This document shows, in pieces, positions 56,980 to 64,000 of a stretch of DNA of 64,000 bases; positions within the stretch are counted from its first letter, which is position 1; the number at the start of each line of letters is the position of its first letter. Where the stretch lies: contig NZ_QMIL01000007.1 of NCBI RefSeq assembly GCF_003316875.1, forward strand, positions 94,887 through 158,886. Reading direction: 5' to 3'. Under the pieces are notes generated by a model. The model was not told the origin of the DNA, did no database searches, and saw only the letters and a list, made by a program, of their open reading frames with translations. The stretch is from Aliidiomarina celeris (GTDB lineage: Bacteria > Pseudomonadota > Gammaproteobacteria > Enterobacterales > Alteromonadaceae). Made by a program: the position numbers and the translations under genes.

Positions 56980-57711
56980 TTAACGGAGTGACTCAAGTTG
57001 GCGCGCGGCCATTCCCGCTTCGGTAGAATCAGGGTACTCTTGCCTCACCTGTTCAAATAACGAACGCGCCTGCTCAGCATTTCCTTCCGTTGCTGCAATA
57101 ATCCCTAACTTCAACATGCAATCGGCACGTTTGGTTGAGTCTGGAAAATCACTAACAACTTTTTGGAAGTTCACTTTGGCGTCGGCATAGTTTTCTTGCG
57201 CAAAATGCAACTGGCCGAGCCAGTAATGTGCGTTACTTAAGTAGCTCGAATCCGGATTAGCCGCAATGAAGGCTTCAAATTCTGGAATGGCTAAGTCATA
57301 CCGACGCTCCTCAAGCACCAAGCGTATTGCTCGGTCGTAGGCTTCACCTTCATCTACACTTGAATTCGCCACAGCGGAGTTTACCGCGCCACCTACAGCT
57401 GCACCGGCAAGCCTCGCTTCGGAAATTCGACGGTCAATTTCCTGGTACAAATCCCGCTGTCGATCCAGTATTTGCGCCAATTGGTTGGCGTGGTCTTCCG
57501 TAATGCCTCGTAACTCGCTAATTTCTTGTTGGAGCTGCTGTAATTGTTGCAGCATTCGAACTTGGCCTTCCTGCCGCGCTTCAAATGCTCTTTCGAGCCG
57601 GTCTACTCTCGCTTCAACCGACTCTTGTGCAATCGCCGGCAAAGTAGCCAACGGCAACGCGAGCGCTGAATACTTTAACCAACTCTTAATGGTGTTTGTT
57701 TTACACTTCAT
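56980..57711 (-). CDS. cpoB: Cell division coordinator CpoB (YbgF)
   Basis: A 243-residue periplasmic protein with a signal sequence (about 1-28, ending AIA), an N-terminal coiled coil (VEARVDRLERAFEARQEG onward) and three TPR repeats (AYDRAIRLVLEERRYDLAI, SNAHYWLGQLHFAQENYADA). It ties the Tol machine to septal peptidoglycan synthesis by PBP1B. It follows pal by 40 bases and ends the operon. Confidence 0.93.
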   Translation of the reverse strand: MKCKTNTIKSWLKYSALALPLATLPAIAQESVEARVDRLERAFEARQEGQVRMLQQLQQLQQEISELRGITEDHANQLAQILDRQRDLYQEIDRRISEARLAGAAVGGAVNSAVANSSVDEGEAYDRAIRLVLEERRYDLAIPEFEAFIAANPDSSYLSNAHYWLGQLHFAQENYADAKVNFQKVVSDFPDSTKRADCMLKLGIIAATEGNAEQARSLFEQVRQEYPDSTEAGMAARQLESLR

Positions 57712-57751
57712 ATTCCAACAGCTCCAAGCAAAATCCGAAGATTAGGCGTTA

Positions 57752-58339
57752 TTAATAAACCAGAATCGCGCGACGATTTTGTGCCCATGCTCTTTCATTA
57801 CTTTGGCGAACAACTGGACGCTCTTCGCCATAAGACACAACACTCATTTGCCGTGAGGAAACGCCAAGGCTCTGTAAATAGTCAACCACCGACTTCGCTC
57901 GGCGCTCGCCCAGTGCAATGTTGTACTCCGGCGTACCGCGTTCGTCTGTGTGGCCTTCGATTACAACCGTTACAGAAGGATTGCGGGTGAGGTAATCCGC
58001 GTGAGCTGCGAGTAACTCTGCGAATTCACCGCGAATCGAGGCATCGTCGAAATCGAAATAAAGCGTTTGCTCTTGGCGTAAGTCAGCATAGCGTTGCTGG
58101 CGTTCTTCACGAGCCTGAGCACGCTCTTCTTCCGGAGTTAATACACGGTCTGCAGCACCGGTTTCAACGCCACGTCTGCGTTCGCTTTCAGTCGCACCAG
58201 AGCCGATACTTTGTTGTGACCCGGCCTCTGCACTTCTACGTTCATCTACCGTACTTTCGTCACTGGTGGAGCTACACGCTGCAAGAAACAACATAGACGC
58301 CGATAAAATAACACCTTTCATTACCGTTTTGTGTTGCAT
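57752..58339 (-). CDS. pal: Peptidoglycan-associated lipoprotein Pal
   Basis: A 195-residue lipoprotein. The lipobox ends LAAC (Cys22), a charged linker of Glu/Arg repeats follows, and the OmpA-like domain holds VVIEGHTDERGTPEYNIALG, whose Asp and Arg hold peptidoglycan. Pal links the outer membrane to the wall and to TolB. The linker (about 25-90) is longer and more charged than in E. coli. Confidence 0.95.
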   Translation of the reverse strand: MQHKTVMKGVILSASMLFLAACSSTSDESTVDERRSAEAGSQQSIGSGATESERRRGVETGAADRVLTPEEERAQAREERQQRYADLRQEQTLYFDFDDASIRGEFAELLAAHADYLTRNPSVTVVIEGHTDERGTPEYNIALGERRAKSVVDYLQSLGVSSRQMSVVSYGEERPVVRQSNERAWAQNRRAILVY

Positions 58340-58406
58340 AAGTTGGGTTTCCTTCTAGACCGAGTTCAAATTGCTCTTAAACCAAAAACATACCACGTTT
58401 TTAAAG

Positions 58407-59759
58407 TTAGAGAAACGGTGACCACGCTGGCGACTTTACCTGCCCCTCTCGAGAAGGCAGCCGCGCCTGAAAACGCCCGTCCATTGATACTAACGCGAGC
58501 ACCTGCCTGTTTTGGTACGTTGTACTGTAAATAATCATACTGCCATTCGGCGCTACACTGGGCGACTCGTCGAGTGAGGTTTGCGTCAACTCCTGAAAAT
58601 TGCCTGTAGGAAAGTCTTGGCGTGCTATGTGAAAACGACCGTTCGTTTGATTCACAACAACCAGTGAACGGCCATCGGGCGACACAGTTCCACCGAGATT
58701 CGCTTCGCCATTAAAAGTTAAGCGCCGAACCTTCGCAGTATCAAGGTCTACTCGATAGAGCTGTGGCCTGCCACCGCGCTCCGAGGTGAACACTAAGGTA
58801 TTACTGTCGGGTGTCCACGAAGGCTCGGTGTCAATTCGCCAATGGTTGGTGATTTTCTGCAACCGTTTGCTTTCTAGGTCCATCACATAAATATCAGGCG
58901 CTCCATCCTTTGAAAGCACCATTGCCATTTTTTTACCGTCAGGAGACCATGCAGGCGAACCATTTATCCCCGGAAAGGAGGTTAGCTTCTCACGCTGCGT
59001 GGTATAAATGTCTTGGGTAAATATTTCTGCGCGGCGATTTTCAAAGCTAACATAGGCAAGTTGAGAGCCGTCTGGCGACCATGACGGTGACATAATCGGT
59101 TGTGGAGAACGAAGCAATACCCGTTCATTTTCCCCGTCATAATCGGCAACCATAAGTTGGTACGGCAAATCCGCATCAGGGTCAACAAATACATAGGCAA
59201 TGCGAGTTAAGAACGCACCACGCTCGCCTGTAAGTGCTTCATAAACAACATCCGAAATTCGATGAGCATACTGGCGAAACTGCGTGTCCAAAACCACCGA
59301 CGTACGTGAATCGAGAATATGGTCTTGTTCAAAAGCAAGATCTTCATCTTGTAAATAGCTGGATAGTCCGCCGGTAATCTGCCCACGTAGCGGATCAATT
59401 ACCTGGTAGGTCACTTCATAACGACCTGGAGCAAACTCATCAACCGTACCCACTAATACCGCTTCAACGCCAAGCCGCGCCCATGCTGAATAATCCGTAA
59501 TGTCGGCGTCGGACGACGGAAGGCCCGGCAATTCACTTAACGCCACGGGTTTAAAGCGACCACTACGCAACAAGTCTGCAGAAACAACTTCCGTAAAGTC
59601 GTAGGGGCTCTCTCCCTCTCCGAACCAATGAAAGGGAACAACCGCTACTGGTCTTGCGCTATCGGTCCCCTCAGTAATTACAATCTCTAAGGTCGAGTGA
59701 GCCGGTTGCATTAAAAACAAACCAAAGCACGCGATAATAACAAGAGTAAACTGCTTCAT
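58407..59759 (-). CDS. tolB: Tol-Pal translocation protein TolB
   Basis: A 450-residue periplasmic protein with a signal sequence (about 1-22), the N-terminal TolB domain ([10 protein letters not shown]) and a six-bladed beta-propeller, with repeats such as [17 protein letters not shown] and [16 protein letters not shown]. It binds Pal and TolA. The ATG at 59757-59759, five bases after GGAG, is chosen over a GTG two codons earlier. Confidence 0.95.
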   Translation of the reverse strand: MKQFTLVIIACFGLFLMQPAHSTLEIVITEGTDSARPVAVVPFHWFGEGESPYDFTEVVSADLLRSGRFKPVALSELPGLPSSDADITDYSAWARLGVEAVLVGTVDEFAPGRYEVTYQVIDPLRGQITGGLSSYLQDEDLAFEQDHILDSRTSVVLDTQFRQYAHRISDVVYEALTGERGAFLTRIAYVFVDPDADLPYQLMVADYDGENERVLLRSPQPIMSPSWSPDGSQLAYVSFENRRAEIFTQDIYTTQREKLTSFPGINGSPAWSPDGKKMAMVLSKDGAPDIYVMDLESKRLQKITNHWRIDTEPSWTPDSNTLVFTSERGGRPQLYRVDLDTAKVRRLTFNGEANLGGTVSPDGRSLVVVNQTNGRFHIARQDFPTGNFQELTQTSLDESPSVAPNGSMIIYSTTYQNRQVLALVSMDGRFQARLPSREGQVKSPAWSPFL

Positions 59760-59773
59760 TGACACTCCAGGCC

Positions 59774-60628
59774 TTATAAGTTTGGTTCAACACGTAATAG
59801 AATATTGTTCATTTCTCGATACACATCCGGATCTTCCGAAACCGGTAGACTACCCGCTCGTAACACCGCCGCTTGAGCCGACTCACACACGGCTCTGTCG
59901 CCTTCCATAATTTGCACGTTGGTTACAAACCCGTCTCGAGCAATACTAATACGAAGCTCACACGATTTTCCGCGCATACTTGGGTCCGTTAACCAATTGC
60001 GTTGAATCGTCTGACGAATCAACACTTGGTACCGCTCTACCTCGCTCAGCACACGACGCTGACGCGCTTGCTCGCGCTCTGCTCGCTCCTGCTCCGCAGC
60101 TTCGCGTAATTGGCGTTCAAATTCTGCTTGAGCACGAGCAGCTTCTTCCTCTCTGCGCTCTTGTTCTTCACGCTGTCGACGTTCTTCCGCCAACCGTTCC
60201 TCTTCGAGTCTTTGCGCTTCTAAACGTTGCTCTGCTTCCCGGCGCGCTTGCTCTAAACGCTCAGCTTCTGCTCGAGCTAGACTTTCTTGCTCTCTGCGTT
60301 GTTGTTCGGCTCTACGCGCTTCTTGTTGTTCCCGTTGCCGGCGTTGCTCTGCTTCGCGCGCGCGGCGTTCAAGTTCAGCAACCCGAGCTTCCTCAGCTCG
60401 GCGCGCTTCTTCGCGCTGGTTCTGAATTTGCGCCACTTGCTCTAAAACACGCGCTTCATCAACCGCAACCGCTTCGATAATTTCTCGCTCTTGCGGTTCA
60501 TTTGCTCCCAACTCAATAACATGGGGAGAGTCTGTTTTGAATAGTGCGCCGGCTACCACGGTTAAAACAATAGCGCCGTGCAAAACAAGCGACTTAGTAA
60601 CTGCAATTCCAATACTAGACTCAGACAT
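59774..60628 (-). CDS. tolA: Tol-Pal system protein TolA
   Basis: A 284-residue protein: one N-terminal membrane helix (about 10-28), a long Glu/Arg/Ala-rich coiled coil (about 50-205) and a short C-terminal domain ([17 protein letters not shown] onward, with two Cys). It spans the periplasm to Pal and TolB, moved by TolQR. The coiled part is strongly skewed in composition but the frame is intact. Confidence 0.94.
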   Translation of the reverse strand: MSESSIGIAVTKSLVLHGAIVLTVVAGALFKTDSPHVIELGANEPQEREIIEAVAVDEARVLEQVAQIQNQREEARRAEEARVAELERRAREAEQRRQREQQEARRAEQQRREQESLARAEAERLEQARREAEQRLEAQRLEEERLAEERRQREEQERREEEAARAQAEFERQLREAAEQERAEREQARQRRVLSEVERYQVLIRQTIQRNWLTDPSMRGKSCELRISIARDGFVTNVQIMEGDRAVCESAQAAVLRAGSLPVSEDPDVYREMNNILLRVEPNL

Positions 60629-60630
60629 AA

Positions 60631-61065
60631 CTATTCTTCCGGTGACTGTGTCATCAGGCCCACCGACGGCACACCTGCTCGTTGCAACAACACCATGAGT
60701 TGAACCACTTTGGCATAGTTAACATCACCGTCGCCCCGAACCAAAACGGGAGTATCTGGATCTAGCTGCAAATGAGCTGCAACTAAAGTTGCTAAATCGA
60801 CGGCCGACATTTCTTCGTCGACGCCGCCGTCTACGGCGAGAAAATATTGCCCTTCACGATTCACACTGGCCACAATAGGAGGTGGTGTATCACCTCCTAA
60901 TGTTTCAGCTTGAGCTGTCGGTAACTCCACTTCAACGCCCTGGCTCATTAAGCCAGCAGTGACCATGAATATAATTAACAAAACCAACATTACGTCGATG
61001 TAGGGCACTACGTTCATTTCCGCAATTGGCCTACGTTTTTGACGTTTTCTGATGATTTCTGTCAT
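60631..61065 (-). CDS. tolR: Tol-Pal system protein TolR
   Basis: A 144-residue ExbD-type protein with a membrane helix near 20-40 ([20 protein letters not shown]), whose Asp carries protons, and a periplasmic domain. It forms the proton motor with TolQ. The start overlaps the tolQ stop by four bases and it ends 2 bases before tolA starts. Confidence 0.95.
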   Translation of the reverse strand: MTEIIRKRQKRRPIAEMNVVPYIDVMLVLLIIFMVTAGLMSQGVEVELPTAQAETLGGDTPPPIVASVNREGQYFLAVDGGVDEEMSAVDLATLVAAHLQLDPDTPVLVRGDGDVNYAKVVQLMVLLQRAGVPSVGLMTQSPEE

Positions 61066-61778
61066 AGAGAGCTCACCTCTTCAGTCCCTGAAGATTGAGT
61101 ATTCGACGCAGACTGGCGTTGTAATATAGACGTAAATTCTTCTGCGAAATTCACATATGCGTTGTCGAGCAACTCGACTCTATAAACAAAACGGTTATAC
61201 GCCATTACCGCAGGAATAGCAGCAAACAAACCCATCGCCGTGGCAACCAATGCCTCCGCAATACCAGGGGCAACCATTTGTAAGGTAGCCTGCTGTACTT
61301 CGCCAAGCGCGATAAACGCATTCATAATGCCCCAAACGGTACCAAAGAGACCGATGTAGGGACTAATTGAGCCTATTGTAGCCAAAACTGACAAGCTCTT
61401 TTCCAATCGATCAAGCTCCCGTGAATGCGCTACTCGCATTGCACGCTGCGACCCGCTAATAACCCCGGCACTATCAATGGAGCGATTCCCTCTCAACCGA
61501 GCGAACTCCCGAAAGCCAGAATGGAACAAATGCTCCATGCCGCTGAGGCGATTACCTTTTGCTGAAACCTCTTTAAATAGCTTCGCTAAATCAACACCTG
61601 ACCAAAATTTATCTTCAAACTGAAGGCACTCCTTGTGCGCAACTTTGAGAATCCTGCGCCGTTGGAAAATAAGTGCCCAAGACAAAATAGACATCAACAC
61701 TAGTAGCAGCATCACACCCTGAACAACGAGACCCGCTTGCAGGAAAAGATCAAAAAATGAGAAATCAGCTTGCACCAC
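61062..61778 (-). CDS. tolQ: Tol-Pal system protein TolQ
   Basis: A 238-residue ExbB-type proton channel with three membrane helices. The family blocks are [35 protein letters not shown] and [20 protein letters not shown]. The GTG at 61776-61778, six bases after GAGG, is chosen; the frame is open four codons more. It overlaps ybgC by 14 bases. Confidence 0.94.
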   Translation of the reverse strand: MVQADFSFFDLFLQAGLVVQGVMLLLVLMSILSWALIFQRRRILKVAHKECLQFEDKFWSGVDLAKLFKEVSAKGNRLSGMEHLFHSGFREFARLRGNRSIDSAGVISGSQRAMRVAHSRELDRLEKSLSVLATIGSISPYIGLFGTVWGIMNAFIALGEVQQATLQMVAPGIAEALVATAMGLFAAIPAVMAYNRFVYRVELLDNAYVNFAEEFTSILQRQSASNTQSSGTEEVSSL

Positions 61779-62166
61779 GTATAACCTCAATAATAGACGA
61801 CGGAATAGCTTTTGTTTTTACCGCAATAATATCAACGCAGGCAGCAACGATACGCGCACGACATAACAGTTCACCCGTTGCGTTGTATATATTTTGGGAG
61901 AATTCGATTGATGCCTTACGAAGCCGTTCGACCTCACAGGTTACCGTTAGTTCATCATTAAAACGAGCGGGAGCTCTTAAATCTAACTCCGCTTTTCTTA
62001 CAACAAACCCTACACCTTTTTGTAGCCAAGTATCTTGCTCAACTCCAAGCGAGCGTAACCACTCTGTACGCGCTCGTTCGCAGAACTTTAAGTAGTTCGC
62101 ATAATAAACGATACCGCCGGCATCGGTGTCTTCATAATAAACTCGGACGGGCCATTCGAAACTCAC
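61765..62166 (-). CDS. ybgC: Acyl-CoA thioester hydrolase YbgC
   Basis: A 133-residue hotdog thioesterase with [20 protein letters not shown] at the start, which has the catalytic Asp. It is the usual first gene of the tol-pal cluster. In other bacteria it splits short-chain or malonyl-type acyl-CoAs and touches phospholipid synthesis. Confidence 0.94.
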   Translation of the reverse strand: MSFEWPVRVYYEDTDAGGIVYYANYLKFCERARTEWLRSLGVEQDTWLQKGVGFVVRKAELDLRAPARFNDELTVTCEVERLRKASIEFSQNIYNATGELLCRARIVAACVDIIAVKTKAIPSSIIEVIRGAS

Positions 62167-62480
62167 GTTTTATAACTCTCGGCGCTAATCAATAGCGCTC
62201 TACTATACCTGAACCGTTGGGCGTTTTGAAAGCGTAGCTGGCGCCTATAGAAAATCAACGTAAACAGAGCGTAAAGGCTTTATTTAATCTAAAGCCAACA
62301 AAAACCGAAAAGTAGAATTTTTAGACAGACTTTTATTTATCAATAGCAATAAAGCGAAAACAAATATAGCCTGTAAATACAATTAGTTACGAAATACGTG
62401 TACTAAAAAGAAACGCTCAATAAGCGTTACAGATATTTAACACATTAGTTTTTCTAATATGAGAGCGCATTTTTTCTCGT

Positions 62481-62508
62481 TTGATCAACTCCCCTATCTG
62501 CTTATAAT
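62481..62508 (+). promoter_or_regulatory. Promoter of the small RNA candidate
   Basis: TTGATC (62481-62486) and TATAAT (62503-62508) with a 16-base spacer, close to the sigma70 consensus. The start of transcription is expected near 62515. The rest of the 576-base gap (62167-62742) holds no gene apart from the RNA candidate downstream. Confidence 0.65.
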
Positions 62509-62514
62509 ACGCTC

Positions 62515-62652
62515 GTGTTCTGGGGCAAGGCCCCTGTCAAATCTAAAGGTTGTCGCTTTTAATTTTGGCAAATGAGTTTACTCATTGTAGTTCCTGGATT
62601 TACTTCCTCCTTGTTGTTGTTATTTTAACCGCCCTCTGGGCGGTTTTTTTTT
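62515..62652 (+). ncRNA. Small regulatory RNA candidate with anti-SD stretch
   Basis: About 138 bases between a good promoter and a terminator. Two stems stand before the terminator: GGGGC/GCCCC (62522-62534) and AATGAG/CTCATT (62571-62586). A single-stranded pyrimidine stretch, TTCCTCCTTGTTGTTG (62604-62619), can pair with AAGGAGG ribosome sites. No open frame is present. The family was not recognised. Confidence 0.6.
62627..62652 (+). terminator. Terminator of the small RNA candidate
   Basis: AACCGCCC-TCT-GGGCGGTT stem with nine T residues. Confidence 0.9.
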
Positions 62653-62742
62653 GTGAAAATGTAGGCGATATCTGATTTTTTTTGCGAGAGTTAACCCTAA
62701 CTTTCATAATCAGAGCTTAACGATTCTCAGGGAGGAAAATCA

Positions 62743-63642
62743 ATGTCAACGATCGCCGGTGCACTTTTCTTTAACACTTTGCTTGTTCACGGAAATACCA
62801 GTCTTGAACTTAAGCTTCAAGCAGTTCCCTCTACCGAGGAAGTAAAAGCGCCCTATAACACCGAAGAACTACCGATAATGCACTCGGTAACCTATAACGG
62901 GTTAACAGATTACGAAAATTACTTTGTCAGTGAGAAACTCGATGGCGTGCGCGCATTTTGGAACGGAACTACACTTCGAAGCCGCCAAGGCATACTTATA
63001 CAAGCGCCGCTCTGGCTGTTAAAGTCACTACCTAATACATCTTTGGACGGCGAACTGTGGCTAGGTCGAGGAAAATTCCATAAAGTTAACGCTTTAGTTG
63101 CAAGAAACAATCCCACCGATCCAGAATGGCGAGACGTGCAATACGTAATATTCGACAGCCCGAACCATACCGGAACATTCTCAGAGCGGTATTTTGCATT
63201 AAAGAATATGCTACCGTTTCGAGATCCAACCGACCCAGGTGCTCCTGTATATGTGCTTCGCCAGCACCAAATTCACGCAAAGGAACAAGCTGATAACTTT
63301 TATCAAGACATTATTTCCAATGGAGGTGAAGGCATCATGTACCACCACCAATTCAACTACTATTCTGGATTAAGAACCCCTTACTTATTAAAGCGTAAGC
63401 CTGTCGACGAAATACGCGCTCGTGTCATCGGATACAAACCCGGTCAGGGGAAATACTCAGGCCAAGTAGGTTCTTTACTAGTAGAAGACGACGAGCAACA
63501 ACAATTCCACGTAGGTAGTGGTTTAACCGACAAGCTAAGAAACTCGCCCCCAAGTATAGGGGCATATGTTTGTATTCGTCACTCAGGGTTAACGCACAAG
63601 AACGTACCTAGATTCCCGCGTTATGTAGAGTGTGAGCAATAG
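62743..63642 (+). CDS. ATP-dependent DNA ligase, LigE type
   Basis: A 299-residue minimal DNA ligase. The adenylation Lys is in SEKLDGVRAFW (about 65), motif III is DGELWLGRG, motif IV GGEGIMYH and motif V LLKRKPV, followed by a short OB fold. There is a hydrophobic N-terminal stretch (about 2-17), consistent with export, as known for LigE. It may seal DNA outside the cytoplasm, linked to uptake. The ATG follows GGGAGG by 7 bases. Confidence 0.9.
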   Translation: MSTIAGALFFNTLLVHGNTSLELKLQAVPSTEEVKAPYNTEELPIMHSVTYNGLTDYENYFVSEKLDGVRAFWNGTTLRSRQGILIQAPLWLLKSLPNTSLDGELWLGRGKFHKVNALVARNNPTDPEWRDVQYVIFDSPNHTGTFSERYFALKNMLPFRDPTDPGAPVYVLRQHQIHAKEQADNFYQDIISNGGEGIMYHHQFNYYSGLRTPYLLKRKPVDEIRARVIGYKPGQGKYSGQVGSLLVEDDEQQQFHVGSGLTDKLRNSPPSIGAYVCIRHSGLTHKNVPRFPRYVECEQ

Positions 63643-64000
63643 ATAGCGATCCAATATCCAATTATAGAAATTCCGAGCTGCAATGTACACCGACGGATGG
63701 TGCAAACGCTCCCGAGGGGCACGCCAACAATTTCCTCTGAAAATTGTTCCCGCGCTGGTCGGTCGCTTGGCGGGATCTGCATCTGCGTCGGCAACGTTAC
63801 AACGTTGGCGCAATGGATCTCGGAATCGTGGCCACGGGCCATTCCGTGTTAAAGGCCTGGCGTGACGCGTGATTTGAATGACATGGAGCAACGCGCGGCG
63901 GTGCCGCGCCTTGTATCTCTCACGGTGAAATGTTTAGCTAGCATTTCACCAATGAAGTAAGTGAGGTAGTGCCGCGCCTTAGTCATCGAGACTGTGACGT
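63643..64000. other. Gene-poor end of the window with palindromes
   Basis: No convincing gene or RNA. Seen are a GGTGAAATG/CATTTCACC palindrome (63924-63950), a GCGCGGC/GCCGCGC hairpin (63893-63909) and two copies of GTGCCGCGCCTT (63901-63912 and 63969-63980). Short frames here have no recognisable family. Confidence 0.5.

Noticed and set aside
63683-63865. 60-codon frame near the right end
   Set aside because: No ribosome site, no known family, and composition like random frames of GC-rich DNA.

Overview
The window reads as an ordinary stretch of chromosome from a marine gammaproteobacterium, most like an Alteromonadales / Idiomarina-type organism. That is inferred from gene content and family resemblance: MotX (Na+-type polar flagellar motor), carboxynorspermidine synthase and decarboxylase, KdkA, TmcA, a complete Tol-Pal cluster with YbgC and CpoB, the ArsJ arsenic system, and paired bacterioferritins with Bfd. 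No rRNA, prophage or CRISPR array is visible. Three tRNA genes are present: one Ser(GGA) and two identical Lys(TTT).

Layout. 1-6.1 kb: the tail of a class II cyclic-nucleotide phosphodiesterase followed at once by a CHASE2 adenylate cyclase, then a DUF3429 protein, a CaCA antiporter, a LysR regulator, YceI and an acetyltransferase. 6.2-15.6 kb: dgt, rsuA and a light-related island of three photolyase/cryptochrome genes (an atypical photolyase, an iron-sulfur CryPro type and a DASH type) with DUF2256 and flavin reductase genes. This island is interrupted by a solo tnpB element with matching end hairpins and by a toxin-antitoxin pair whose toxin is frameshifted. 15.6-21.9 kb: fadH, a small membrane protein, a PQQ-type sugar dehydrogenase, an aldehyde dehydrogenase and the CnoX/YbbN chaperone, closed by a strong terminator. 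22.0-26.7 kb: an MCE (Mla-like) lipid-transport cluster whose ABC ATPase has lost every catalytic motif, followed by a TPR lipoprotein, an unrecognised 108-residue protein and kdkA. 26.8-28.0 kb: small accessory genes including a polymorphic-toxin remnant.

28-39.7 kb: a hotdog protein, tmcA, prolyl oligopeptidase, the carboxynorspermidine pair, an EamA transporter, motX and the murB-birA-coaX run. 39.8-45.1 kb: the arsR-acr3-gapdh-arsJ operon, with a divergent Na/Pi cotransporter gene sharing its control region. 45.2-52.4 kb: gltBD, two bacterioferritin subunits with complementary active-site losses, and bfd. 52.4-56.8 kb: a duplicated 133-bp hairpin repeat downstream of tRNA-Ser, a DUF2798 protein, an SLC13 carrier, an epimerase, nadA and two tRNA-Lys genes. 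56.9-62.2 kb: ybgC-tolQRAB-pal-cpoB. 62.5-63.6 kb: a well-formed small RNA candidate carrying an anti-Shine-Dalgarno stretch, then a LigE-type DNA ligase. The last 358 bases hold no recognisable gene.

Most likely to reward follow-up: the MCE cluster with a pseudo-ATPase, the small RNA candidate, the photolyase island with its TnpB element, the overlapping two-frame 15-bp repeat, and the tRNA-Ser-linked repeat. All family calls come from reading the sequence; no database search was run.
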